Assembly: GCF_024713975.1 (NCBI RefSeq)
Contig: NC_091094.1
Span: forward strand, 23,212,501 to 23,276,500
DNA length: 64,000 bases
From: Paralichthys olivaceus
Lineage: Eukaryota > Chordata > Actinopteri > Pleuronectiformes > Paralichthyidae
Direction of reading: 5' to 3'
The notes under the pieces were generated by a model. It ran no database searches, was not told the origin of the DNA, and saw nothing but the letters and a program-made list of their open reading frames with translations. Below are positions 26,090 through 38,300 of the stretch, piece by piece (positions within the stretch are counted from its first letter, which is position 1; every line of letters starts with the position of its first letter). The position numbers and the translations under genes were made by a program.

Positions 26090-26095
26090 TTTATT
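26090..26095 (-). terminator. candidate poly(A) signal of the V2-type receptor gene
   Basis: AATAAA on the minus strand about 1.07 kb past the receptor stop codon. If used, the 3' untranslated region would span roughly 26070-27169. No transcript evidence is available from sequence alone. Confidence 0.4.
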
Positions 26096-27169
26096 TTGCA
26101 ACAGAGAAAAGATTTCGAAAAATGTTGCCACATATATGAGTGAGCATCTTACTGCAGATTTGAAGATACTTAACATTCAACAAAGGGACCAACCTGTCAT
26201 CATCATATACAATATATGTGATCATACTGATGAGCTGTAATGTATATTGAAGAATCAGTCAATATTATACATATGATACATTTAAATATGAATTATATTT
26301 CTTTCTGTCACTTAAATATATTATGCAGCACATTTTATTCATCCACTTCTCAAGATCAGTTGTTGTTCTTTGTCGAAACAAGATCACATGCAGTGAAATA
26401 GAAGTAACGTCATTAATTCAAATAATGTGTCCAGTTAATGATTCTTCTCAATATTTGTCTTTCCAACAAAATGACTTAATCCATGCTTTGCTGCGGATTC
26501 CAAATAAAGATGAACCCTGGAAACAAATGTAGAATACAAAACACGAGAGGTACAGTTCATGCTCTGGAGATCATGCATGCTGTATATGAGGCAGCGTGAT
26601 GGAAGTCCAATCAATGACAGTCCAATCAATGTAATAAATGTCCATCTCATGGTGGTGGTAATATAGGAAAAGTCAAGGGATCCCCAAAGTAATTCGGATT
26701 AATCCTGTGGGGACCAGGAATAACTGGAACTATCCTGGATGGATCAACAGATCATCTCTCAAGTCACATCAATTACACAACTGATACAGCAATCCACTGC
26801 TAAGGGGTGGAGCAGGTCTTCCACTAACCAAAGAGTCGGCGGATCAAGTGTAAGATACTGAACACTAAAATGACTGTACATACACTGTATGTGTGATGGC
26901 AAAAAAGCTTTGAGTTTTCATCAAGACTAGAAAAGCTCTACATAAATACAAACCATTTATCATGTAAGAGGGACAACCATATGAGGTTTTAGAGAAATGC
27001 CCCTTTAATGACTTGTCTCTGCTACTCAGCAGTGACTTTTTACAATTCACTGATTCATTTCCACAATGTGTTCTCACCACAGGGACTTAGTACCATACTT
27101 TGATTTGTGTCCTCACACTCGGTGTCCAGAACTATCGAGGTAGAGACATCACTGTGGACGTCCGGCTTT

Positions 27170-28732
27170 TTATCTGCTGACCGACAGGCTCTTGAGACTG
27201 ATGTACAGGGAGCTGACCATGGTGGCCTCCTCCTGGATGGAGTCCTTCAGCTCTGACTCGCGCATGCACATCACAGCCACCAGTCTCTTGGGCAGCTTCC
27301 CGCTGAACAGCAGGTAGATGCAGGGGTTGGCACAGCTGTTCAGACTGGCCAGCAACATCAGGATGGTGAAGATTGCAGCTGGAAACACACAGAGATTCAT
27401 ATGAGCTCGGTTTTATTTATATTCGTTGTTATTTAATCGTATCTCTTTAAGTAAAGAGGATCTACTCTTGGTTACACATACTGTTTGCCCAGATTATAAA
27501 AAGTCAGATCTTAATGAAGAACTCTTTATACTATGCCTCTTAGTGTAGTATACTGTACTATTTCTCTAAATGCAATATCTTTCTCTATTTCTCTTAATTT
27601 TTGTATTTATCTTACATAATTTCTAGTCCTATTTCTCTTAATGTAGTACTTCACATTGTGTAATATCTTGTTACATTTTCATGTACTATTTCCTCTGTGT
27701 TGTAGCTTGCATATTTCTCTTAGCGTAGTATGTTCTATTTGTCTTCATTTTGCATCTCCTACCATTTCTCCAAATGCAGTTTAATGTACTATTTATATAT
27801 TATGATTATCCATATCACATGTATCCTAAATGTGTTTTTTCATGTAACAAGTCCACAGTGATCTTACAGTGAGTGGGCGCCTCCACGTCCCACACGGACC
27901 ACAGCTGCACGGTGAAGAAAGGCGTCCAGCAGATGATGTATGCGAGCACGATGACCACGGTCATCTTCACCGTCTTCGCCCTGGCTTTGGACACCCCGGC
28001 CACGCTGCTGGCCCTGGAGGAGAGCGCCTTGGTGTGCGCCTCCCCGACGTGTTGCGTCTTCATGTGGAAGTTGACGTGCAATGTGCGGCAGATGCGCACC
28101 TGGCACACGATCACCGTGAGAATGGGCAGCACGAATATCACCAGAGTGGTCCAGGTCACGTAGGCTCTCGGTCCCCACGGCTTGATGAACTGCGCCCAGC
28201 AGTCGTACACACCCGGAGCGACCTCCACCCGGGAGAAGATGAACACCTGCGGGAGGCTGCCGATGAGAGACACGCACCAGGCGGCGCACACCGGACCGTT
28301 CCAGCGCGCCCGGCGCCTCTGGAACTTCACCATGGGGTTACAGATGGCTTGATATCGGTCTATCGTCATCGCCACTATCATGTACGTGGAGGCAAACATC
28401 CCCACCACCTGCAGGTACTTCACTGCGCGACACAGTACGTCTGGACCAACGAATCTGTCCGTGATGTCCCACATGAGCTGCGGACAAACTTGGAAGAAGG
28501 TGACCACCAGGTCTGCGACGCACAGGTGGAAAACGAAGACGCGCATTCTGGAGAGCTGCTTCCTGCGCTTCCACAGCAGCAGCAAGAGCCCAAAGTTCAG
28601 GATCCCCGCAGTGATGAAGATGATGGACAGAAGAACTATTTCCACCTGAGCCAAGCGCTCGTTCCGCGGTTCATCCTCAGGAAACGCAGTCTCCAAAGTG
28701 ATGTTACTGATATTCACACTTGACCAAGACAT
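27170..28732 (-). CDS. avpr2: arginine vasotocin/vasopressin V2-type receptor (GPCR)
   Basis: A two-exon gene of 357 residues. Exon 1 is 28732-27868 and ends in the donor GTAAGA; exon 2 is 27378-27170, after the acceptor TTTCCAG. The phase-1 join restores a Ser codon before [21 protein letters not shown] (TM7). Features typical of the family are two N-glycosylation sites (N7, N10), TM3 with a DRYQAIC motif, and the cysteine pair in VLCRAVKYL and YDCWAQF. The segment [11 protein letters not shown] parallels human V2R EPWGRRTYVTW, and [12 protein letters not shown] parallels VQLWAAWDPEAP, so it is V2-like rather than V1 or oxytocin-type. V2 receptors couple to Gs/cAMP; some fish V2 paralogues signal through calcium, and the sequence does not settle which applies. 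The intron falls before TM7, the position known for this family. The start is the first ATG in frame; upstream codons are open but contain no ATG. Subtype among fish V2 paralogues is unresolved. The coding exon is much more GC-rich than its flanks. Confidence 0.92.
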
Positions 28733-28973
28733 GCTCTGAGGCTTAAATTCAGCGGAGTAGCTCACCACCCTGATATTACCATTCCAAGTGAATCTAGTTA
28801 AAGTAGAGACATTTAAAAACACAAATGGCAGCAGCCAGCCTGGGGTTCAGTTTTAGTTTTTTTCTCTCAACAAAAGTATTTTCTATTGTGGGGGTTTAAA
28901 GGATAAAGTCCAATAAGAATGAAGTTGAGAGTCCAGGCAGAAAGTGAGGTGTTAGTAATGGAGAGTAGGGGGC

Positions 28974-28979
28974 TTTATA
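28974..28979 (-). promoter_or_regulatory. TATA box of the V2-type receptor gene
   Basis: The minus strand reads CTATAAAGCCCC about 240 nt upstream of the receptor ATG. That predicts transcription starting near 28945 with a 5' leader of about 210 nt. Confidence 0.6.
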
Positions 28980-29265
28980 GCTCTTCTCTGTGTGAGGGAG
29001 GAGCAACCTCACTACTGCAGAGAAAATATTCATATCTCTCAGATACACAAGTGTAAGGGATTTACACATACATACATACATAAAATGCATTGTAATCTGC
29101 AGAGCAATTCAGCCTTTTTAATTAAAAAGAATATTTTCAACAGAACACATTGTCTTCACTAAAAACAAAAGATATTCATGTAACTGCAGGTGAACCAAAG
29201 AGAAAACCAGCAAATCAAAACCAGACATCTGTTTCCCATCATTGTCTTATCAATGAAAATAAATA

Positions 29266-29271
29266 TTTATT
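29266..29271 (-). terminator. candidate poly(A) signal of trnt1
   Basis: AATAAA on the minus strand, about 455 nt after the trnt1 stop and before the receptor promoter region. A second AATAAA-like word overlaps just beside it. Confidence 0.4.
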
Positions 29272-29725
29272 TACTGAGCTCAGATTTGAATTCACTTCCC
29301 TCATGTTTCATCTTTCCACACCAGTGCAAGCAGTGAATAAGTGCTGTCCAGATTCAAATCTGCATCATTATAGTATCAGCTGTTATTCTGAGGGACTGAC
29401 ACAAACAGCTCTGTAATAACACATCAGCTGCCATTTTCCATAACATGTTTTCCCATGATGTGGCAGCTGCGATGATCAGACCATATTGTATGTTAGCTCT
29501 TCAGATTTACATGGTGATGCAGATGAAATCAAGAAGCCCTCAGGTAATTTAGAATGAAATTGCTTCCATCGATAGGTACACATGTCTCTGTTCTTGTGGC
29601 GTCCTCTCTCGACAAAATGCACCAGTGTGCTCGATCAATACCAGTGATCAGCAGTTACCATGCAGAGAGTCCAGACTATTTGTCAAAATAAGAAAAAAAA
29701 ATAAAAATAAACACCTCTGCTTTAT

Positions 29726-32700
29726 CTAAGTCTTTACGTGACTGAGGAGTTCTTCTTTGTCCATCTGATAACGACTTTTCTTCCAGATGTCGCGGAGATT
29801 CTGTAAAGTGGCCCCAATCTCCTTGCCAGACGTGACGCCCATCCTCCTCAGATCGTGACCGCTGACCGGGAATCGAGGGATGGACCATCTGCAGAGCTCT
29901 GCCAGCAGCTTCTCCTCACCTTGATACTTCAGCAGCTCGCACACTTTAATTTGAGAATCCAGCTCACGACTCTGGAAATATGCAGCATGTGTAAGAGTTT
30001 TAGATCTTTAAGTGTTGTCTATATAGTTACATATTCAGTACAATAAGAAATAATCAGAATAAAATAAACCATATTTATATAATTATCGTCTCTATTCCTA
30101 AATCTGGATTGGTTCACAGACATCACATTTTCTCTAACCAATCATCACCCACTTCTGACCAGTTAAATGGGCATAAAAAGCAGGAAACACTAAAATAACC
30201 AGTATTATTATTGAATGATTGTGTTGTTTTAGTGTCGCTATGTTTTTGAGAAAAGTCAAATTCTAAATAGAAAGGAAACAAAAGCACATCTTAATCAATA
30301 CACATTCCCATCTACTGAATAGTAATATTTCTGAGAATCCCTGAGCCTCATTAGTATGGGTGGGAACATGTTGCATGCAGATGGGGGTGATTGATGCAGG
30401 TGGACCACAGTTCAGCAAAAGCAGGGTGGTAAGACAGAGGGAAGGGTTTGTGTATTAAAAGCAGTGCTGTCTGTATATCTAAAAACCTTGAAGGTGAGGA
30501 TATGAACTGTCTTGTTTCGACCAAATTCATACACACAGTAGTGTTTTCTATCACAGAAGCTGGAACCTGTGTTTGGTTCATTGTCTTTTTGCTAAAAAAA
30601 TTACAATAATATGACTGAACTTTGTTGAGCAGCCGCTGCATTGAGCTTCACAATCACCCAATCAAGCTGTCATGGGCAATCACCAGCTGCTTTCACCGGC
30701 ACGTAACATATTACCTGCTGGAGAATAATTAAGGTCTGCCCAGAAGGGGACACGTGGACTGCAAATTCAGGGAACTCTCGAGGCTAAAATCAATCAGACA
30801 GTTCACAGCATTCTGCTAGGAATCTCTGAATGAATGAACACAGTGAAATTTGTAGCCTTTTTTTGACAAACTTACGTCAATGATAAAGTCAGTGAAGGGT
30901 TTGAGACTGTGCGGCTCGTCTTTGCTCTTGCACAGCTCCCGTCTTTGTTTGACCATGAACAGAGCCAGGTTCTTCTCCTCCCTTGAGACCTTCAGTCGGA
31001 GATCCATCTTCTCCACCTCCTCTGGACAGTGAAAGAGAGCAGCCAGGATGGTCATGGGCTTGGGAGAGTGGTCTTTGGCATTCTGCCACACTTGCTTCAT
31101 CTCGCCAACATCGCCATCTGGAGGTAAACCTATGGAGGATCAAGGATCGGGGGGATGAGCAGCAGCAGAACCAAGAGAAATGGATTTTATTGTAACAATG
31201 CTAATATCTTGCTCAAACAAGTATTACTAAATAACCTTTTGTTAAATTAATCATAGAGAGACACTGGATCTGATTTATGCTAGAGTTCACAGTGCCACAG
31301 AAGTCAAGAGGACTCAAAGTCCACTTCATCTCAGAAGAGGACATTGACTCCTTCCATTTTTAGAAACTGCTCCAAATTGTTCAGTCCTTGACCTTTACTG
31401 ACACTATTGATCCTTTTCACTGAGCCTCGCACTTCTCAGATAATGACTTGATAGCAGTCATTATGTCCTGTAGCCTACTTCATTTTCAGGCATGTGAGTC
31501 ATAACAAAGAGAAACGCATGTTCCAATATGTGGGAACATTTTCTACTAAACTTACCTATGTACATACAGTACATACATTGGCAAGATGCTCAAAATGTTT
31601 GCTACCATGGAGCCATTATAAACGTTTCTACCTTAAATAGGAAAATAATGGACCTATTCTTTTGTTGAGGTTGAGTCTTCAAATTTATAACAGTTAACTG
31701 TGTGACCGATTGGGGTGTGGAGAAAGAGGCCAATTACAAGGCAGGACACATGAGAGATGCTGTTAAGCTAAGGATCAAGCCTTCTTGTTTCACATGGAAG
31801 CCTATATTATAATGACCTTATTCTGCATAAAACATTATTACAATTATGATGTTTATATTAGTTGCTAATAGAATATTCCATTCACATTCATAGTTACATA
31901 ATGTTACAGAGTATAGTCTGATTATGACTCTACAACAACATCAACATTACGTCTTTCTACTCAAACCCAGGACAAAGAGTTGTGAAGGTTGGCAACTGTT
32001 GTGTGTCTATGTATTTCATAATGTGATTAGAATAAGTACATGTCTACATAATGTGACCAAGGCCAGAATACCCTCAGTTCAATTATTGCTTATTCTGAGT
32101 ATGACCTTATTCAGATCCAGGTCATCAGAAAAAGCTATTAACATGGCAGTGTATTATTCAGACTTTTGCCTTGATCTGGTTAATATCAGAATATTGTTGG
32201 CCATGTAAACCTATCTAGTGTTCCAGAAGCTATAAAAAACTTCTTTGCATCCATCTCACCTATGTACTGGGCCAGTTCCAGCTTGTACATCAGCTCCAGT
32301 AGATGAGCAGCATGGTTACCAACCACCATCTTTTTTAGTTCCACCCAAATCCGTTCTCCCGATATCGCTGCGAGTCCTCTGCCATTTTCCCTGATGGCTG
32401 TCAGCGTCTCGGGCTCGTGGTCATCAGGCTCTAAAGCCACCCTGCCGTAGAACCTGGGTTGAATTTAGAGGGCTATGGTTAATACACTTTAAAGAAGTTG
32501 AATCAAGAGAAGATTCACCCTCCATTTTATTCAGAGCTTAGTTTGAATTGGATAAGACGAAAATAAAATGAAACAGCCCACCTGAAATATCGCAGTATTC
32601 TCAGATAATCCTCTTGGATTCTTTGCTCAGCGCTGCCAACAAACCGAACTTTGCGGTTTTGCAGGTCTTCGTATCCTTTGAAATAATCATATAATGTGCC

Positions 32701-34955
32701 ATCGAGACCTATAACAACACGATTAGGAAATTAAGGACAGAGTCCGAGAAACTGTGACCATCACCACAGAGAATACATTCACACCAATACAGTTTCATTT
32801 AAAAACACAAACAATGTCTGTCGATCAGTATCTGAAAACACAGATCACATGACCATTCATAGACACTGTGCATGAGGAGGCTGGTGTAAATAGGGAGTGG
32901 ATTGTCTATTCTGCAGTTGTTTGCAGATCATTGAGTAAACAAGGAACAACTGACTGCATCATCAAGTCTGTTTCTGCTTGTGTAAATTAAATTGGAGTTT
33001 TCAAACTGTAACCTGTACCAGCAGCCTTTCCAAAAGTCTCTGATCTCAGGCTTGAAAACTCTGGAGTAGTGTGGATGCCAGGCGTAAATATTGAGAAATT
33101 GATCTCCACAACAAAAGCAAATGCAGAGTGAAGTCTTCAACAAAGTTTGTAACTATAGAAAAACACTCTTACCTAAAAACAGGGAGTTGATGGTGAGGTC
33201 TCGCCGCTCTGCATCTTTTAGCCAGTCTGTGGTGAATTCCACCTCTGCATGACGTCCATCTGTCTGAACGTCTAGTCGCAAGGTGGTCACCTCAAAGTTC
33301 TCATTGTGTAGCTGTAAATAAAGAGCAAGAAAACAGATGAATGGGGGCACAGCAAGACTGCCCTCCTAGTGCTGTGAGAAAATATAGGTGACATGTAATT
33401 AGGGAGTCATTTTCATTTTAGTGTCCCTCTACCCACTCTCACTTTTAGGTTTTAAACTCAAAACATTTCTTTCCACAATCTGTACATGGTAAAAGTACTT
33501 TCAAATTTAAGAACATTTTCTGATATTTATCCACTCTTATGGAGACACATGTTTCAGTCAGAAACTGCAGGCTCCTCTTACATGCAACTTATTTACATAT
33601 CAAATGAATAAACACATCAAATCAGAACTTCCTGTTACTGGGCTGCTTATCTCTGGAATACCCACAATCCAGGATGGCTAATCAATTGGCCTCTTTTTCA
33701 ACCTTAAGACTTAAAACCTACTTGTCTGACCAATCAGATTGACTGTACATGGAACAAATGTCTCACCCTTGCTGTAATGGTCCCATGCTTCTCTCCTTTA
33801 TTGTTGATCATCCTGATGCCAGCAGCCTGGAACATGCGCTTCATCTCTTCTGGAGTTGCTGTCGTGGCAAAGTCCACATCCTCAGGCCGCTTCCCAGACA
33901 GCAGGTCCCGCACGGCACCTCCAGCTATCCTCAGCTCATGATTATTCTTCTCGAATATCTCTGCAAAGACCAAACACATATTTAAAAGCAGTCTGGTAAC
34001 TTGTCAGTGGCCAGAAGCACAAGAAACTTTACAAATGAGAAAAACATAACTTTCCAAGACAAAAACATTTAATTATATTTTCCATAGAAATTCTGACTCT
34101 GCCTCTCTGTCAATCAACTTTTCCTCAAACAAAAATAATTTCTTCCACCAGAGTAACTTTAGAAATCTACAGTATTTTTAGGCTACAAATGAGTGTGCAG
34201 TGGTAGTAACCCACAACCACCACCACATGGAGACAAGTAGGACCAGGAGAGCTTTGTCAAGTCTGTTTATATTTTGTTATCTTCAGAATGAACTTGGCTT
34301 GGAGGCTATTCATTTGAATACAACCTGCATTAAACAGAATCAAAAAAATAATGTAGGCTCTTGTATTTGGTGCTTTGCCTGTAACCGGGGCTAAAAGTCT
34401 AAATATTTGTTACTTGGTTCCTCAATTTTGACTGTTTATTTCTTACTCAGGCCCAAAGCACAAAAAACATTTTATAGGGCCAATGATAAAAAGTTGGAGT
34501 ATCATTTTACATCTCTAACACAAATGTAAAACCCCACATTAAAACTAATAGTTACATTTAAACATGACTTTACATGTGGATTTTTCTTTCTTGGATTCCC
34601 CAGTGACCACTACTAGAACACTGATTTATGAATTAAAAGAATCAGCAAATATCCTTATTTTTATCCACTCTATTAATACATCACATCTGGGAACATGTGG
34701 AGATGTGTCAGAGGCAGTGTGTCTGAGGACAAATAAAAAACAGATCAGTCCGGAACACTTGACTGTGCTGACATGTGAGTGGGGAAACTAGCGGAGCAGA
34801 GGAGCTGGAGGTTTCTGTGTCTCACCTACGAGTCCGTTCAGCCCCTCGGTGAACAGAGAGCGGAAGTCACTGGTCTTCAGCTGCATCGTGCACAGACTCC
34901 TCCACCAGACACCAGCTCTGCCAACCACACGAGGACTCAGCAACCTGCTCCACAT
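29726..34955 (-). CDS. trnt1: CCA tRNA nucleotidyltransferase 1 (CCA-adding enzyme)
   Basis: Seven coding exons: 34955-34826, 33960-33767, 33311-33173, 32708-32582, 32453-32260, 31129-30876 and 29971-29726. All have GT-AG borders and the phases close to a 427-residue protein (human about 434). The enzyme adds the 3' CCA to nuclear and mitochondrial tRNAs using CTP and ATP. Visible family motifs are [22 protein letters not shown] (the catalytic DxD of the pol-beta-like fold), [28 protein letters not shown] and [11 protein letters not shown]. The C-terminal SGHDLRRMG and [11 protein letters not shown] follow the vertebrate order. The first 23 residues are rich in Arg and Trp with no acid, as expected of a mitochondrial presequence. 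Met24 (ATG at 34886, before [11 protein letters not shown]) could start the cytosolic/nuclear form. Intron 5 (31130-32259) carries a repeat. Confidence 0.97.
31800..32215. repeat. probable dispersed repeat in trnt1 intron 5
   Basis: The words AGTACATGTCTACATAATGT, TTATTCTGAGTATGACCTTA and GGCCATGTAAAC are ones I associate with an interspersed fish element. No second copy is in this window and the ends are not defined. Confidence 0.35.
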
Positions 34956-35365
34956 CTGCACAAACAGCTCTGTCAGTTAGCTGTGAGCTAGCTAGCTAAC
35001 GCTGCATGTCGGCGTGCACCGGTCGAGTTAGGTACATACACAACATGAGCAACAGCGACGTGTCAGCGTGTACGTACCAGACAGATCCCACATAGAGTGA
35101 GCACAACACGGACACGCGTGTCAGAGGATACAGAAGTTAGTTATCTCTTCATAACATAGTTTCCGTCATTAGCCGTGCTGCGCTACAGGAAGTCGTTCCC
35201 TGACGTGCGGCTGCTGACCAATAGGCTCGCGAGGAGGGGCTTGAGGGAGCGCGTGCAGCCGGTATATTCTCGCGAGATGTTGGAGCCTGGCGCTTCAGGT
35301 GAGATCACGTTTGATGGGTGAGAGGAGCCGCTGTCAGATCAGACAACTCAGCGAGCAGCAGGCTA
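34956..35365. promoter_or_regulatory. head-to-head promoter shared by trnt1 and arl6ip5
   Basis: Only 410 bp separate the two start codons, which point away from each other. The interval is CpG-rich, unlike its AT-rich surroundings, and no TATA box stands out. It holds an ETS-like ACAGGAAGT (35185-35193), a TGACGT CRE half-site (35201-35206), a CCAAT box (35218-35222) and the palindrome TCTCGCGAGA (35268-35277). This combination is typical of TATA-less bidirectional promoters of housekeeping genes. Confidence 0.8.
35268..35277. promoter_or_regulatory. TCTCGCGAGA palindromic core-promoter motif
   Basis: A perfect 10-bp palindrome. It is a known motif of vertebrate CpG-island and bidirectional promoters, often close to the transcription start. 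It lies 88 bp before the arl6ip5 ATG. Confidence 0.8.
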
Positions 35366-38300
35366 ATGGCGAAGGTGGAGCTGGCGCCGCTCAGACCGTG
35401 GGACGACTTCTTCCCCGGCTCCGAGAGATTCGCCAAACCGGACGTGAAGGATTTGGCGAAGTGGAACAACAGGGTGGTCAGCAACCTGCTGTACTACCAG
35501 ACCAACTATCTGGCTTTAGCCGTCGTTGTCTTCCTTATTGTCGGGTAAGTTACGTACGGGACGTTATGGTGTCTGCACAGTTGTTAGCATCTGAGTGCAG
35601 CTCACTTTGAAGAAGTCTGTGATCTTCTCGTGTCTGTTTGTATGTGTTGGTCTGTGCCCTGTTAGCTGGGGTGTAAGCTGCCACCTTGCAGGGATTTAGA
35701 ATGAGGGCACAGACAGGATGCGGGGTGCTGCTGCGGAAAAGAGCTGAAGTCAAAGTCAGAAGAATGAACAGACCGTTATTATTGTTCCTGCTACCACGTG
35801 ATGCACTGTTATTGTTATTGTTGTGTTGTCAGCAGGAACTACAGTCAAACAGTCCCCTCTCCTGTCGGAATAGGATTTCAGACATTTTATTGTTTTACAC
35901 ACATCTGAATTAAAAGAGTCAAATCTCGAGGATGTGCCTGTTGGAAACAGTGACTGAAAAGAGGAAACTGTAAGCAGCGTTTTATTTGCATAGCTCCAAA
36001 CCATAGCATATATTTACACAGTGAGCACAAACACTTGGTGAGTGTGGAGAGAACAAACTCGGAACAGAAATAAACTAGAGCCCGACTGACATGGGTTTTT
36101 TTGGGGTCGCTGCTGATACTGATCAAAGTGAAAGAAACGATATATCATCCAACATATATACTGAATTTCTTCATCCAAGCTTGATTTGCATAATTTCACA
36201 GTATCCATCCCCAAATGTTTGTGTCAAAGAAGAGATTAAATATAGAAGTGTATTTAACCAACCTCCTCTCCTGGATAAACTTTGAACTAACCTAAGAAGA
36301 AGATAAAAGTCCCCCCTTCTGTTACAGATAATACTGAAATGGGTGAAATCTGCAAATTCAGCCCAATGTCGATACTCACTGATATGACTCTGAGAGGCCA
36401 ATATTGATTGATGATATCGGCCAATGGATAAATCGAAGAAACCTCTTGCAGAGCTATACTCAATGTGGGAGGCCATCATCCTTTACAGGTTGGGGTGAGT
36501 GGAGAAAAATGGGGGAGAGAGAGCAGGAACAGTTGTGTAACCATCATATTTCAGCTCAGACTGGTTGTTATAGTGTAAATAATAATAGTGATGTTTATAG
36601 ATGTAATAATATTCATGATAGCAGCACCAGTTAATAATGATAATATTAAAGTTGGTCCTGACTCATTCTGTATCATGAGCCATAATCAGACTTCTATTAT
36701 CTGATGACTCCATACAAGGCAGATTCACTCAGCTCAGGGGCAAAGGCTCCACTTTATGAAATATCTTGGCTTTAGTTGGCACTTTGCTCCAACTTAAGCC
36801 CAGTTTACTAAAAATAGTGATGCCCTCAGTCACGCTCTGTGTGCTGGGCTGTGTGATGACATATTGTTGCTATGGATTGTCTCGTCAGCTGTTGCACTGC
36901 TGATAGCACAGTCATGAGCGCAGCAGCTTAATCAGCTGGATGGACCCTGTATCTTTGAGGAGGAAAAACAAAAGAGTTGGACATTTCATCAGCGAGTAAA
37001 TCCTGACTCATCAGGCAACAAGGCTGAACTTTGACATGTTCAGTTTACTTGTTTCATTAAATCATGATGTGCTATGTTAATGCATTTTGAAAACAGCTCA
37101 CCCACATCTCTGAGTTTACATGAACATTATTGGTAAAGTGTTGTCAATAAACTTAACACACAGACAATAATCTGCGAGCTCTAACAGCAGTTTGTCTCAG
37201 GATTAGACTGAGATCCTAAACAAATCTTTAGAAAGATGGTGCAATCGAGACAATCTGTTAGGCTTAAATACATGTAATGTTCACAGTTCAGTGTTTATTT
37301 GGTGTCAGTGATAAATCAAATTTAGATTTAATTGTAGAAGGTTTATCCTTGAAATCTAAATTGTCTGGGCAGATATAATATCACAGATCTATTGATATCA
37401 TCAAATAGGCAAAAGGTTACAAGACAGAAGTGGTTTTGAGGTAATGTATTGTGTTGTCTTCACATAGATTGTCCAGCAGAGGGCATTGGAAAGTTACTTG
37501 AACTGGTCCTAATTTAAGGATTAAAGGAATTTAAGGATTTAAAAGGTCACAGATTTAGTGTCATCTAGTTTTATGTGAAAAAATATACCTGTGGTGAGTA
37601 TATTGATATTACAATTGAGGAAATGTTAATACTGACAATTTCTTCATGCACTATGATGCCATGCATTATATTATACAAGCATTTATGTTATAAATTAAAT
37701 GTACACAGTGTGTTGAAGTGGCAGCAGACAATGATTGGCCCTTTACTTTAGGAAATAAGAATATCTGCTTGATTGATGCTGTGTTATAATCACACACAAA
37801 CCCTCATGTAGCCTTGTGTTCTTTAAGAGGTTCTTCAGCCTTGAGGGGCCCAGTTACTCAGGATCCCCAATGTTAGTGTGAGGCTTTAAACCTCAAAGAG
37901 CGGCAGAGTAACTGTGAGACAGGCCTTTGGTCACGCACTTAGTTCACGAACGTGACCTGATGACATCACTGCCGCCACTGCCGCCAGGCCGGGATTTGTC
38001 ACAGAGCTTTTATATCTGAGGCGTCTGGTCAGTGAGAAAACAACAGCAATTACTTATTACTTTCAACATCTAATATATATGCTGATGGTATATATGGTAG
38101 AAAATTGTGAAGAAATCCCGATTGTATTTCTGTAGAGCCCAAGAAGTCATACCTTCAAAACTGTTACTTCCACCATTTGTTTGTCAGTTGGTTTGTTTGT
38201 TAACAAGACTATGCAAAAACAACTGAGCTTATCACCATGAAACCTGGTGTTAGGATTTGATATGAGAAGAAGCCATAGAAGTTTGGGCAGATCAGGGGAG

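Noticed and set aside
27869..28723. 284-codon open frame on the plus strand across the V2-type receptor exon
   Set aside because: It is the antisense shadow of a GC-rich coding exon. Its composition is His/Asp/Gly-rich nonsense, and the minus strand has all receptor motifs.
28733..28822. Upstream extension of the receptor by 30 residues
   Set aside because: The extension begins with GTG, not ATG. The first ATG is at 28732 and gives the expected length and glycosylation sites.
35318..35365. In-frame upstream extension of arl6ip5
   Set aside because: It begins with GTG. The ATG at 35366 aligns with the known N-terminus.
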